Assembly (NCBI GenBank): GCA_031551865.1
Contig: JAVBMY010000014.1
Location: forward strand, 1 to 63,922
Direction of reading: 5' to 3'
DNA length: 63,922 nucleotides
DNA from: Rikenella sp031551865
Lineage (GTDB): Bacteria; Bacteroidota; Bacteroidia; Bacteroidales; Rikenellaceae
Position 1 is the stretch's first letter; each line of letters begins with the position of its first letter. The position numbers and the translations under genes were made by a program. The notes under the pieces were generated by a model, which was not told the origin of the DNA, did no database searches, and worked only from the letters and a program-made list of their open reading frames with translations. Of the stretch, positions 41,155-50,957 are shown piece by piece.

Positions 41155-44064
41155 ATGAAAACCCCCTGCCTGATGCTCTTGGCCATCGTGATGGCCGCAT
41201 CCTCCCAACTCCCTGCCGCTATGGCCCAGCAAGCCCGGCCCGACGCCCAGAACGGCCAGGCTGCCCGCACCGTGACCGTCAGCGGACGAGTGATGACCAC
41301 CGATACCAACGAACCGCTGGCCGGCGCCTACATCATCATCAATGCCGACGCCGCGGGCTATGCCTCGCGCACTTCGCTCACTGACGGCGAAGGCCGCTTC
41401 TCGGTCACCACCCGCGAGGCGTCGCCCGTGCTGACCATCAAATACCCTAGTTACCAAACGATCGCCCGGACGATCGACAACAGCCAGCGCACCGTAGCGC
41501 TGGGCGACGTGCGCCTGTCGCCCGAGGCCATCGAAGCTGCTGCGGTCACCGTAGCGGCCAAGGCTCCGTTGGCCATACTGAAAGGAGACACCGTCCAATA
41601 CGCCGCCGCCAACTTCAAGACCAATCCCGACGCCAACACCGAAGACCTGCTCAAGAAAATGCCCGGCGTCACCACCGACGACGACGGCAACGTACAGGTC
41701 AATGGTCAGTCGATCGGCAAGGTCTACGTCGATGGCAAGGAATATTTCTCCGAAGATCCTGCCATGGCCCTCAAAAACCTGCCCGCCGACGTGGTGCAGA
41801 GCATGCAGACCTTCGAGGAGCGCACCGACGAATCCAAATTCTCGGGCTTTGACGACGGCACCCGCCTCCGCGCCGTCAACGTAGTCACTAAGAGCGGGGT
41901 CGCCCACAGCGTGTTCGGCAAAGTTTACGCAGGGTACGGTACCGACGACCGCTACGCTGCAGGGTTAGGTGCCAACATCTTCATGGGCGACCACCGCCTT
42001 ACGGTCACCGGCCAAAGCAACAACGTCAACAACCAGGGCTTTACCTTGCAAGACGTCGCCCAGGCCTCGTCGGGCCGCGGCGGCGGCCAGTTCGCCACCA
42101 GCGTGCGCGGCGGGATTCAGCAGACCAATGCCGCCGGGCTTAACTACAACGGCCAGTTTAAAGACAAACTCAAGCTCAGCGCCGCCTACAACTTCAACAA
42201 CGTGAACTCCGATCGGCAACGTACCCGCCAGCAGACCTTCCTGAACACCCCCCGTGTCTATTCCGACACCTCATACGTCAACGGGTATAACTTCGCGCAT
42301 AGCCTCTACGCCCGCGCCGAATGGACGCCCGACAGCACCAACCGTCTCACATTCTCGCCCCGCGTGACCTACAATACCAACCATGGCGACGAATATTCTG
42401 CGGCTTCCACCCTGCAGAACGGGCTTCTTTCCAATAATTCGAAAAGCGAGTACGGTAACGCCATGGGCGCTTACAACGCCGGGGCCAACCTCTGGTGGAA
42501 CCACCGCCTGCCCTCGAAGATCGGCGGTCGTACCTTTAGTGTCGGCGGTAACGGCTCGGCCAGCAACCAATGGGGCTCGCGTACCCAAAGTTCGGTCTAC
42601 GGTTCGCTCGACGACTTCGGTAATTTCGTGCCCGAAAATCTCGATCAGTATTACACCCTCGGCGGAGCCAGCTATTCGTGGTCGGGACGCGCCACCTACA
42701 ACGAACCCCTCTCGCGCACCTCGCGCCTGAGCCTGAGCTACAACTACAGCTACAACAGCGCCAATTCCGACAAGCTCGGTTACGAATGGGACCAAGCCCT
42801 GCAGGTATACGACATGAACAACCCCGACCCGCTGACCTCGAACGTCTTCACCTCGAACCGCACCCGCCAGGAAACCACCCTCGGCTATAACTACGTGAAG
42901 GATAAAATCAACCTCAATGCTTCGGTGGGTTACCAGTGGACGACCCTCCAGGACATCGAGAAATTCCCGCTCACCTCGGACGACAAATACAATTTCCGCG
43001 CCTGGACGCCGCGCCTGCGCTTCGAATACAAACCGACCAAGACCAAGAGCCTGACCGTCGATTATAACCGCCGCACCGGACTCCCCTCGATCGAGCAATT
43101 GCAGCAAGTGGTCGACCTGAGCAACCCGTTGCAGGTGTTCATCGGCGACCCGGGCCTCGACCAAAGCACGACCGACGCCTTGAACATTCGTTTCCTGAGC
43201 CCCAATATCGAAAAATCGACGATGCTTGTCCTGAATGCCAATGTGAACTTTACGCAGGACTATATCGCCTACGACCGTACGTTCCTCGCCGCTGACCGGA
43301 CCCTGCCCGACGGCACCGTCATCCCGAAAGGTGCGCAGGTCACCGCTCCCGTCAATATGGACGGTTACGTGAGCGCCAACATGGGCGGTTTCTACAGCTT
43401 CCGCATCCCGGCCATCAAAAGTGCCATGAACACCGGGCTGAACTACAACTATACTCACTCGCCTTCGATCGAGAACAGCATCCGTTCGAGCGTGAATAAC
43501 AACACCTTCGGCGGTTTCGTGTCGCTCACCTCGAACATCTCCGAGAAAGTCGACTTTACCTTACGCTACAGCGCCTCGCTCCGCTTCAACGAGGGGTCGT
43601 CGGGCACGTTCAACCGCTACGTGACCAGCAACCTCGGCGGTTTCCTGAACGTGTACCTCGTGGGCGGCCTGTTCATCAACGCCGACGCCACCTGGCGCAA
43701 CAACGTGGGTACCGACGCCTCGGCCGACCAGCACTACGCCATGGTCAACGCCGGGATCGGCTACAAGTTCCTGGCCAACCGCCAGGCCGAGTTCCGCCTC
43801 ACGGGCAACGACCTGCTCAACCAGAACCGCGCGATCTTCCAGAACAGCTACGACACCTACACCCAATTGTCGACCACCAACGTCCTGAAACGCTACTTCA
43901 TGCTTAGTTTCACCTATAAATTCGACACGCGCAAGGGCCGCAGTGCGAAGAACTACGGCACCAGCGAAGAGACCCGCCCGCCCGGTCCCGGCGGCCCGAT
44001 GATGATGCGTCCGGGCGGTGGCCCCGGCGGCGGGTATGGCGGCGGTGGCGGCTTCGGACGTTAA
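41155..44064 (+). CDS. TonB-receptor-like outer membrane protein (OMP_b-brl_3 type)
   Basis: 969 residues. Signal peptide (MKTPCLMLLAIVMAASSQLPAAMAQ cut), a CarboxypepD_reg-like domain (about residues 37-110, VSGRVMTTDTNEPLAGAYI), a plug-like region (TEDLLKKMPGVTTDDDGNV, VYVDGKEYFSEDP), then a large barrel. The barrel signal RYFMLSFTYKFD is followed by about 35 extra residues rich in Pro, Met and Gly that end GGGGGFGR, so the protein does not end at the barrel. There is no SusD partner, which suggests a metal, peptide or small-ligand role. Start 41155 is chosen at the signal peptide. Confidence 0.88.
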   Translation: MKTPCLMLLAIVMAASSQLPAAMAQQARPDAQNGQAARTVTVSGRVMTTDTNEPLAGAYIIINADAAGYASRTSLTDGEGRFSVTTREASPVLTIKYPSYQTIARTIDNSQRTVALGDVRLSPEAIEAAAVTVAAKAPLAILKGDTVQYAAANFKTNPDANTEDLLKKMPGVTTDDDGNVQVNGQSIGKVYVDGKEYFSEDPAMALKNLPADVVQSMQTFEERTDESKFSGFDDGTRLRAVNVVTKSGVAHSVFGKVYAGYGTDDRYAAGLGANIFMGDHRLTVTGQSNNVNNQGFTLQDVAQASSGRGGGQFATSVRGGIQQTNAAGLNYNGQFKDKLKLSAAYNFNNVNSDRQRTRQQTFLNTPRVYSDTSYVNGYNFAHSLYARAEWTPDSTNRLTFSPRVTYNTNHGDEYSAASTLQNGLLSNNSKSEYGNAMGAYNAGANLWWNHRLPSKIGGRTFSVGGNGSASNQWGSRTQSSVYGSLDDFGNFVPENLDQYYTLGGASYSWSGRATYNEPLSRTSRLSLSYNYSYNSANSDKLGYEWDQALQVYDMNNPDPLTSNVFTSNRTRQETTLGYNYVKDKINLNASVGYQWTTLQDIEKFPLTSDDKYNFRAWTPRLRFEYKPTKTKSLTVDYNRRTGLPSIEQLQQVVDLSNPLQVFIGDPGLDQSTTDALNIRFLSPNIEKSTMLVLNANVNFTQDYIAYDRTFLAADRTLPDGTVIPKGAQVTAPVNMDGYVSANMGGFYSFRIPAIKSAMNTGLNYNYTHSPSIENSIRSSVNNNTFGGFVSLTSNISEKVDFTLRYSASLRFNEGSSGTFNRYVTSNLGGFLNVYLVGGLFINADATWRNNVGTDASADQHYAMVNAGIGYKFLANRQAEFRLTGNDLLNQNRAIFQNSYDTYTQLSTTNVLKRYFMLSFTYKFDTRKGRSAKNYGTSEETRPPGPGGPMMMRPGGGPGGGYGGGGGFGR

Positions 44065-44081
44065 CCTTATTCCAGTCAAAG

Positions 44082-44123
44082 ATAAGCCCGAAGATGGATG
44101 ACTATCTTCGGGCTTATTGTTTT
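44082..44123 (+). terminator. terminator of the receptor gene
   Basis: ATAAGCCCGAAGAT pairs with ATCTTCGGGCTTAT, followed by TGTTTT. Confidence 0.85.
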
Positions 44124-44221
44124 CCGCGGCTCTGCCGGCGATCGGGGGCGGCGGCTCGGTTTCCGCATTCGCCGGGAAGCAATCCGGGCCCCGGGGGGGC
44201 GGAATCCATGGCGCCGGATAA

Positions 44222-44377
44222 AATAAGAAAAGGCAGCCTTGCAGCTGCCTTTTCCGTTTGCCCGTCGGTTGCCCGCCGGGTTACTAACCCAAACTCTTTC
44301 ACGAAAAGAAGTGACTTTTTAAGGTTTGATCCCGAAAGATCCTGACCTTGCGGGCCACCCTCTTCCCCTAAAATCGA
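44222..44377 (-). ncRNA. candidate small RNA, about 155 nt
   Basis: A strong consensus promoter on the minus strand (44412-44383) is followed by a 155-nt stretch with no ORF, ending in an intrinsic terminator (44253-44228, stem AAAAGGCAGC/GCTGCCTTTT, then a U-rich CTTATTTTA tail). Inside are an AAGGT/ACCTT stem enclosing GATC/GATC and a GGGT/ACCC hairpin. It does not carry the SRP RNA or tmRNA signature; a 6S-like RNA is not excluded. Confidence 0.55.
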
Positions 44378-44382
44378 TAGTA

Positions 44383-44412
44383 CAAAGGTAAACACTTTTT
44401 TCGAATTACAAA
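44383..44412 (-). promoter_or_regulatory. promoter of the candidate small RNA
   Basis: The minus strand has TTTTG (44413-44409), an 18-bp spacer and TACCTTTG (44390-44383), preceded by a very AT-rich region of about 35 bp. This is the AT-richest spot in the neighbourhood. Confidence 0.65.
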
Positions 44413-44520
44413 ATTATTTTTCAAATAAATTAAATTTTCTTCACAATACCGTAGGGCCGCCCCCGTAAAAACATCCGGGAACCCTTGGGCGGCCGGGGCG
44501 GAAAACTTCGCGGAAAATCG

Positions 44521-44528
44521 TATCTTTG
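44521..44528 (+). promoter_or_regulatory. -7 element of der
   Basis: TATCTTTG, giving a leader of about 165 nt that is mostly occupied by an inverted-repeat element. Confidence 0.6.
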
Positions 44529-44552
44529 CCCGATAGTGGCCTTCCGGGCAAT

Positions 44553-44666
44553 CTTTTGGTCATCCCGAGTGTAGCAGGCGAAGGGCCTGGCCGAAAGATG
44601 TGGCCGAGACAATGTACCCGCACAGTACCTCAAGAACTCCCCCGGCTACGCTCGGGAAGACAAAAG
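44553..44666. repeat. MITE-like inverted repeat in the der leader
   Basis: Imperfect arms of about 22 bp (44553-44575 and 44645-44666; cores TCCCGAGTGTAGC and GCTACGCTCGGGA) flank about 70 bp. The arm type GTCATCCCGAG resembles arms at 9410 and 62786. Confidence 0.65.
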
Positions 44667-44698
44667 AAAAATTCCTTGCGGCCCCAGAAACGAAATTT

Positions 44699-46045
44699 AT
44701 GTCACAGATCATAGCCATAGTAGGCCGCCCCAACGTGGGTAAAAGTACACTCTTCAACCGCCTGGTCGGGGGACGCACTGCCATCGTCGACGCCACCGAA
44801 GGCACCACCCGCGACCGCCACTACGGCACCGCCGAATGGAACGGCCGCGAATTTACGGTGATCGACACCGGCGGGTTCACCATCAACTCCGACGACATCT
44901 TCGAACAGGAAATCTGCCGCCAGGTGGCCATCGCCATCGAGGAGGCCGACCAAATCGTGCTGATGACCGACGTCGAAACCGGCATCACCGACCTCGACGA
45001 GGCGATGGCCCAGATGCTCCGCCGCCAGTCGAAGCCCGTCCACCTGGTAGTGAACAAGGTCGACAACAACGCCCGGGTGTTGCATACTTATGAATTTTTC
45101 GGTCTCGGCCTCGGCGAGCCCTACACGCTCTGTTCGCTTAGTGGTAGCGGCACCGGCGAATTGTTAGACGCCATTACCTCGCACATCCCTTTGGCCGCCG
45201 CCCCGGAAACCGCCGCCCTCGGCGGGGAAGATGCGCTTGCCCCTTCGGAAACCGCCGTGCCGCGCATTGCCGTGGTGGGGCGCCCGAACGTCGGCAAATC
45301 GTCGCTGGCCAACGCCCTGCTGGGCGAGGAGCGCAATATCGTCACTCCCATCGCCGGCACCACGCGCGACTCGATCCTTACGCGCTACAACAAATTCGGC
45401 ATGGAGTTCGACCTGATCGACACCGCCGGGCTCCGTAAAAAGACCAAAGTCACCGACGACCTCGAATTCTACTCGGTGATGCGCACCATCCGCGCCATCG
45501 AGAGCTGCGACGTGGCCATCCTGATGCTCGACGCCCAACAGGGGGTCGATGCCCAGGACATGAACATCTTCCACCTGATGGTCAAGAACCGCAAGGGTTG
45601 CGTGATCGTGGTCAACAAGTGGGACACGATCCCCGACAAGGGCAACAACACCGTGCGCGACTACACGGCCCGCGTGCGCGAACGGCTGGCCCCGTTCGAC
45701 GACGTGCCGGTCGTGTTCACCAGCGTCACCGAAAAGCAACGCATCTTCGACGCCCTGCAGGTGGCGCTCAAAGTGTACGAGAACCGCCGCCGCCGCATTC
45801 CGACCTCGGAACTGAACGAATACCTGCTGCCGCTCATCGAGCAGACCCCGCCCCCGGCCATCAAGGGCAAGTACATCCGCATCAAGTTCGCCACGATGTT
45901 GCCTACGCCCACGCCGCAATTTGCGTTGTTCGCCAACCTGCCTCAGTACATCAAGGACCCCTACCGCCGCTTCATCGAAAACCGCATCCGCGAGAACTGG
46001 GACTTCCAGGGGGTGCCGATGCAGATCTATTTCCGGCAGAAGTAG
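44699..46045 (+). CDS. der: GTPase Der (EngA), ribosome assembly
   Basis: 448 residues. Two tandem GTPase domains with P-loops GRPNVGKSTLFNRL (about residue 8) and GRPNVGKSSLANAL (about residue 196), switch II motifs DTGGF and DTAGLRKK, and NKVDN/NKWDT specificity motifs. The C-terminal KH-like domain ends with family patterns (RIKFATMLPTPTPQF). It acts in 50S subunit maturation. Start 44699 begins the conserved N-terminus MSQIIAIVGRPN. Confidence 0.97.
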   Translation: MSQIIAIVGRPNVGKSTLFNRLVGGRTAIVDATEGTTRDRHYGTAEWNGREFTVIDTGGFTINSDDIFEQEICRQVAIAIEEADQIVLMTDVETGITDLDEAMAQMLRRQSKPVHLVVNKVDNNARVLHTYEFFGLGLGEPYTLCSLSGSGTGELLDAITSHIPLAAAPETAALGGEDALAPSETAVPRIAVVGRPNVGKSSLANALLGEERNIVTPIAGTTRDSILTRYNKFGMEFDLIDTAGLRKKTKVTDDLEFYSVMRTIRAIESCDVAILMLDAQQGVDAQDMNIFHLMVKNRKGCVIVVNKWDTIPDKGNNTVRDYTARVRERLAPFDDVPVVFTSVTEKQRIFDALQVALKVYENRRRRIPTSELNEYLLPLIEQTPPPAIKGKYIRIKFATMLPTPTPQFALFANLPQYIKDPYRRFIENRIRENWDFQGVPMQIYFRQK

Positions 46046-46089
46046 GCGTGAAACTCCATAGGCGATGATCTGCCTGGCATTTCTCCCCC

Positions 46090-46133
46090 GGAGAAATACG
46101 CGCCCGCCCCGCCCCCCCTGTAGGGCGGGCGCG
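46090..46133 (+). repeat. AGAGAAA-hairpin leader element, tlpA copy
   Basis: GGAGAAA (46090-46096) is followed by GCGCCCGCCC (46100-46109) pairing with GGGCGGGCGC (46123-46132). It lies 120 bp upstream of the TlpA-family gene, in sense orientation. Confidence 0.5.
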
Positions 46134-46252
46134 CTCCTTCGCCGAAATCGGTTACACGATCTCTGCTCAGCCGGTTCGACCTTTGCGGGGCCCCGATAGT
46201 AAATACAGAAGCCCCAATAAATAGCCTAAAACCCTTACTTTCCCAAATTGTC

Positions 46253-47341
46253 ATGAAAAAGATATTTATCCTCTGCGCCCTGCCGCTTGTTGCGGCTACG
46301 CTGATCGCCGCCAAACCGTCCAAAAAACAACTTCCGGCGCCTCCTGCTCCCGAACTCCAGGCCCCGTCGGGCTACCTGATCAACGGCGAGTTCAAAGCCG
46401 ATGCTCCGGACATGGTCTACCTCTGGAAGGCCGACAGCACCGACAACATCAACCTTAGCCAGATCAGCGATTCGGTACGGGTCGAAGATGGCAAGTTTCG
46501 CTTTGCCGGCAGCGTGGCCGAGCCCACCATGTTCCTGATCGCCACCAGCCCCAACCTCCGGACGGCTGGTGCCACAGTGCAGAATTTCTATGTCGAGAAC
46601 GGGGTGACGACCATCACCCGCGAAAACGCCTCGTCGAAGTTCGTCATCCGGGGGACACGCTTTCACAGCGAGATGGAGCGCCTGACCCCGCTGTTCCAGA
46701 ACCCCACGCACATCTACGATAGCCTCCGGAACTTTATCGTCGACAACCCCACATCGCTGGCCGCGCTCGACGTGGTTCGCGCTGCTGCGGGGTATTCGCA
46801 ACTGACCCCCGCACAGGTCGAAAACCTGATGGCCCTGTTCCCCGAATCGGCACACAGCACCCGCGATTGGCGCCTCCTCGAAGAAAAAGCCCTGCCCGAA
46901 CTGCGCAAAGAACTCTTCGCCGGCGACAAATACAAGGATATTACGCTGTCCACGAAAGACAGCGTCGCTACTTCGCTCAGCGCCGTGCTGGCCGCGCACA
47001 AATACGTGCTGCTCGACTTCTGGGCTTCGTGGTGCGGCCCCTGCCGCAAAGACATCCCCGCCATCAAGGCGGCGGTCGAGCGCTTCGGCGGCAAAGGCTT
47101 CACCGTGTTCGGCGTGTCGGTCGACCGCGACCGCGACGCCTGGATCAAGGCCATGGGCGACGAGGGTATCGATACCCTCTGGCCCAACGTGATCGAGACC
47201 AAAGAGAACGTCTACTCCAAGGCCTATAACGTGAAATTCATCCCCAAAAACTACCTGATCGCCGCCGACGGCACCATCGTGGCCACGAACCTTCATGGCG
47301 AGGAGCTCGCCAAGAAATTGTCCGAACTGCTCGGAGAGTAA
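46253..47341 (+). CDS. TlpA-family thiol-disulfide oxidoreductase with DUF4369 domain
   Basis: 362 residues. A signal peptide (MKKIFILCALPLVAATLIAA) and an N-terminal DUF4369-like beta domain (SGYLINGEFKADAPDMVYLW) are followed by a thioredoxin fold with the active site WCGPC (Cys261 and Cys264) and cis-proline loop FIPKNYL. Such proteins keep periplasmic cysteines reduced, for example in cytochrome c maturation. It is closely similar to the gene at 53015 and shares its closing pattern GEEL..KLSELLGE. It is a single gene with its own terminator. Confidence 0.9.
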   Translation: MKKIFILCALPLVAATLIAAKPSKKQLPAPPAPELQAPSGYLINGEFKADAPDMVYLWKADSTDNINLSQISDSVRVEDGKFRFAGSVAEPTMFLIATSPNLRTAGATVQNFYVENGVTTITRENASSKFVIRGTRFHSEMERLTPLFQNPTHIYDSLRNFIVDNPTSLAALDVVRAAAGYSQLTPAQVENLMALFPESAHSTRDWRLLEEKALPELRKELFAGDKYKDITLSTKDSVATSLSAVLAAHKYVLLDFWASWCGPCRKDIPAIKAAVERFGGKGFTVFGVSVDRDRDAWIKAMGDEGIDTLWPNVIETKENVYSKAYNVKFIPKNYLIAADGTIVATNLHGEELAKKLSELLGE

Positions 47342-47350
47342 GGCGGGAGA

Positions 47351-47381
47351 GTGAATAATCGTTTGTAAAACGATTATTCAC
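47351..47381 (+). terminator. hairpin after the tlpA gene
   Basis: GTGAATAATCG pairs with CGATTATTCAC around a short loop, 10 bp after the stop. The T tract is weak. Confidence 0.6.
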
Positions 47382-47605
47382 TTGTCAAAGTAAATCGTCG
47401 TTGTCCGGATATGTAAATTTCGGGTATATAGACGCTCGTTTTGCTCGCGTCTGTCCCCCCAATAATTACTTATCCGGACAGCTCCTGACAGGCAAGGAGG
47501 GGGAGAAGGGGGGGAGGAAAGAAAGATAAAGCGCTTCCCCGCGGCACACTCGACAGCCCAAACAATACACTTTATATAACACCCCATATTCATCCGCACA
47601 CGAAA

Positions 47606-50600
47606 ATGAAACACGCGAAAAAAGTCCTGCTGGCCGCTGTGGCTGCCCTGGCCCTGATGCCTGTCCTGCGGGCGCAACAACCTGCCGAGCCCCTGAAATT
47701 CGGCGACACCGACCGCAACACCCAAGTGGCCGACAGCCGCCCCGAATGGCAGATCCCCGAGGTCGTGCAGGTGGGGCGCGAATACCCCCGGGCCCATTTC
47801 ATGTCGTACGGCGATCGAGCCTCGGCTGCCGCCAACGATTACCCCAAATCCGATTTCTACATTCCACTCGACGGCCAGTGGAAGTTCGCCTGGTTCGACG
47901 ACTACCGCAACCGCCCCGCCGACTTCTACAAACCTTCGTATGACGTGAGTGCCTGGAAAACCTTCAGCGTCCCCGGCACTTGGGAAATGAACGGCTACGG
48001 CGACGCCATCTACACCAATCAGCCCTACGAGTTCGCCCCCTATAAGCCGCAGCCCCCAAAACTGCCTGACGCCAATCCCGTGGGCCTGTACCGCCGCACG
48101 TTCGAAGTCCCCATGCTGCTGCTCGACCGCGACGTCTTCCTGCGCCTCGACGGCATCAAGTCCGGCACCTATGTCTACGTCAACGGCAAAAAGGTCGGCT
48201 ACACCGAAGACTCGAAGGATGCCGCCGAGTTCAAACTTAACGACTATATCGTCCAGGGCACCAACACCATCGCCCTCGAAGTCTACCGCTGGAGCACAGG
48301 TTCATACCTCGAATGCCAGGATTTTTGGAGAATGAGTGGAGTAGAACGATCAGTGTATATATTTTCACAGCCTAAGACCCGTATCGAGGACTTTCGCGTT
48401 GAAGGCACCCTCGACAGCGCCTACACGGGCGGCATCCTGAAGCTCGATGTGGCCATGGCCAACACCTTCGTGCGCCCCAGCGGCGACATGGAAGTGTGGT
48501 TCGAACTCGAAGACGCCACCGGCGCCATGGTCGACTATTCCTACAAGATCCTGAAAATGGACGCCAACAGCCGCGATACCGTGAGCTTCGTGCGCGACGG
48601 CCGCAACGACGCCGTTTACCGTAACATCCGCCCATGGAGCGCCGAAGACCCCTATCTCTACAACCTGGTGATCAAGATCCGCAAAGAGGGTAAGTTCGTC
48701 GAATATACCTCGGCCAAGGTCGGTTTCCGCACTTCGGAGATCAAAGGCAACCAATACTACGTCAACGGCAAGCGCGTCTACATCAAGGGCGTCAACTACC
48801 ACGAGATCGACGAAAAGACCGGCAAGGTGCTGAGCGAAGAGCGTATCATCCAGGACTTCACCCTGATGAAACAGTACAACGTCAACGCCATCCGCCTGGC
48901 CCACTATCCTCAACAGCGCCGCTTCTACGAGCTGGCCGACCAATACGGCTTCTACCTCTGCAACGAAGCCAACATCGAATCGCACGGCATGGGTTACGAC
49001 CTCGGCAAAGGGCGGACGCTGGCCAACAATCCCGTGTGGCTCAACGCCCACATGGACCGCACCCGCAACATGTACGAGCAGACCAAAAACTACACCAGCG
49101 TGATGTTCTGGTCGCTCGGCAACGAGGCCGGCAACGGCTACAACTTCTACCAGACCTACCTCTGGCTCAAATCCAAAGACCTGACGCGCCCCGTGCAGTA
49201 CGAGCGTGCCATCTTCGAGTGGAACACCGACATCTTCTGCCCGCAATACCCCGGCGCCGCGCTGCTCGAAACGTGGGGCAAGCGCACCACCGACCGTCCC
49301 TACATCATGAGCGAGTACGCCCATGCGATGGGGAACTCGACGGGTAACTTCCGCGACCAGTGGGAGATGATCTACAAGTACCCCAACCTGCAGGGCGGCT
49401 TCATCTGGGACTGGGTCGACCAGGCGGTTCTGGTCGAGAAGCCCGACGGCGATTACTACTGGGCCTATGGCGGTGACTTCGGCACCAACCAGCCCTCTGA
49501 CGGGAATTTCCTGTGTAACGGCCTCGTGGGCCCCGACCGCACCCCGCACCCGGGCCTCGCCGAGGTCAAGAAAATGTACCAGTATGTCTGGTTCAAGGCC
49601 ATCGATGCCAAGGCCGGGAAGTTCGAGGTCAGCAACCTCTACGACTTCACTCCGCTCGACAAATACACCGTGCGCTATGAGCTGATGGCCAACGGCCGGA
49701 AGGTGCGCGAAGGGGTGCTGCCTCTGGCGGTCAAGCCGGGCGCCACGCAGACCGTGACTGTACCGATGAGCGGCTTCGCGGCCAACACGCCGGGCACTGA
49801 ATATTTCGTGAATTTCGTGGTGACCACCAAGGTGGCCGACGGCCTGCTCAAGGCCGGGCACGTGGTGGCTTCGGAGCAGTTCCGCCTGCCGGTCGACAAC
49901 CCCAAAACGCCCTACGCGATCCCGGCCGGGACGCTTAATGTGAAAGAGAACGAAAACTCCCAATATGTGGTGGTTTCGGGCAACGGCTTCGAGGTCAGGA
50001 TCGACCGCCAGTCGGGCTTTCTCTGCTCGTATGTGAGCGGCGGCGTGCAATATATCGCCGACGGGTTCGGCCTGCAACCCAATTTTTGGCGCGGCCCCAC
50101 CGACAACGACTACGGTTGGAGCATGCCCTCGAAATGCCAGCCCTGGAAACAGGTGCTCCACAATCTGCGCAGCTCGGTATCATTCTCGAAAGAGGGCAAC
50201 ACCGTGCTGGTGACGGCGCAATATGCGCTCCCCGAAGGTTGCACCCTGGCGGTCACCTACCAGGTGTTCGCCTCGGGCATCGTGAATGTTTCGTACTATT
50301 TCCGCGGCGACGCCTCCGCCAAGACGCTGATTCCGCGCCTGGGTATGCGGATGCGCCTGCCCGCCGACATGGCTGCGCTCCAATACTTCGGCCGCGGCCC
50401 TGAAGAGAACTACTGGGACCGCAACTACGGCACCAACGTAGGCCTCTACACGAGCAATGCGGCGCTTCAGGGCACCGATTACGTCCGCCCGCAGGAGAAC
50501 GGCCACCACACGGATACCCGCTGGCTGGTACTCTCGAAACCGAAGGGAGGGGCAGGGCTGCTGGTCGAAGCTGATGGGCTGATGGAGTTCAACGCGCTCC

Positions 50601-50926
50601 GTAACTCCGTCGAGGATTTCGACGGACAGGAGAGCAACCGCCCCTACCAGTGGCCGAACTACGGCCCCGACGCGCTCAGGCACGACGAATCGAAGGCGGT
50701 GAATGTGATGAAAAAACAGACGCACATCGACGACGTGCAGCCCCGCAATTTCGTGGAGCTGTGCCTCGACTACCGCATGATGGGCGTCGGCGGTGACGAC
50801 TCTTGGGGCGCTCCCGTCTATCCCCAGTACACGCTTCCCGCCAAGGGCGAGTACCAATGGGGATTCACTCTCGTCCCGCTCAAATCCGCCTCGGCCGCCG
50901 CCAAAGCGACTGGGTATAAGTATTGA
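47606..50926 (+). CDS. exported beta-galactosidase, GH2 (LacZ type)
   Basis: 1106 residues with a signal peptide (MKHAKKVLLAAVAALALMPVLRA). The domains follow LacZ: jelly roll (GTWEMNGYGDAIYTNQPYEF, residues 120-140), two immunoglobulin-like domains, a TIM barrel with acid/base Glu in WSLGNEAGNG and nucleophile Glu in MSEYAHAMGNSTGN, and a C-terminal beta-galactosidase small chain (NFWRGPTDNDYG). It releases terminal beta-galactose from host or dietary glycans in the periplasm. It is not in a visible polysaccharide utilisation locus. Confidence 0.94.
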   Translation: MKHAKKVLLAAVAALALMPVLRAQQPAEPLKFGDTDRNTQVADSRPEWQIPEVVQVGREYPRAHFMSYGDRASAAANDYPKSDFYIPLDGQWKFAWFDDYRNRPADFYKPSYDVSAWKTFSVPGTWEMNGYGDAIYTNQPYEFAPYKPQPPKLPDANPVGLYRRTFEVPMLLLDRDVFLRLDGIKSGTYVYVNGKKVGYTEDSKDAAEFKLNDYIVQGTNTIALEVYRWSTGSYLECQDFWRMSGVERSVYIFSQPKTRIEDFRVEGTLDSAYTGGILKLDVAMANTFVRPSGDMEVWFELEDATGAMVDYSYKILKMDANSRDTVSFVRDGRNDAVYRNIRPWSAEDPYLYNLVIKIRKEGKFVEYTSAKVGFRTSEIKGNQYYVNGKRVYIKGVNYHEIDEKTGKVLSEERIIQDFTLMKQYNVNAIRLAHYPQQRRFYELADQYGFYLCNEANIESHGMGYDLGKGRTLANNPVWLNAHMDRTRNMYEQTKNYTSVMFWSLGNEAGNGYNFYQTYLWLKSKDLTRPVQYERAIFEWNTDIFCPQYPGAALLETWGKRTTDRPYIMSEYAHAMGNSTGNFRDQWEMIYKYPNLQGGFIWDWVDQAVLVEKPDGDYYWAYGGDFGTNQPSDGNFLCNGLVGPDRTPHPGLAEVKKMYQYVWFKAIDAKAGKFEVSNLYDFTPLDKYTVRYELMANGRKVREGVLPLAVKPGATQTVTVPMSGFAANTPGTEYFVNFVVTTKVADGLLKAGHVVASEQFRLPVDNPKTPYAIPAGTLNVKENENSQYVVVSGNGFEVRIDRQSGFLCSYVSGGVQYIADGFGLQPNFWRGPTDNDYGWSMPSKCQPWKQVLHNLRSSVSFSKEGNTVLVTAQYALPEGCTLAVTYQVFASGIVNVSYYFRGDASAKTLIPRLGMRMRLPADMAALQYFGRGPEENYWDRNYGTNVGLYTSNAALQGTDYVRPQENGHHTDTRWLVLSKPKGGAGLLVEADGLMEFNALRNSVEDFDGQESNRPYQWPNYGPDALRHDESKAVNVMKKQTHIDDVQPRNFVELCLDYRMMGVGGDDSWGAPVYPQYTLPAKGEYQWGFTLVPLKSASAAAKATGYKY

Positions 50927-50957
50927 TCTGTATTGCCCTGACCGACAGGATAGTGTA

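Noticed and set aside
44222..44377. SRP RNA or tmRNA identity for the candidate small RNA
   Set aside because: The conserved SRP loop (GGAAG...AGCAG) and the tmRNA tRNA-like ends are missing.
48365..50161. 598-codon open frame on the minus strand
   Set aside because: It lies wholly inside lacZ, which has complete catalytic motifs. Shadow frame.
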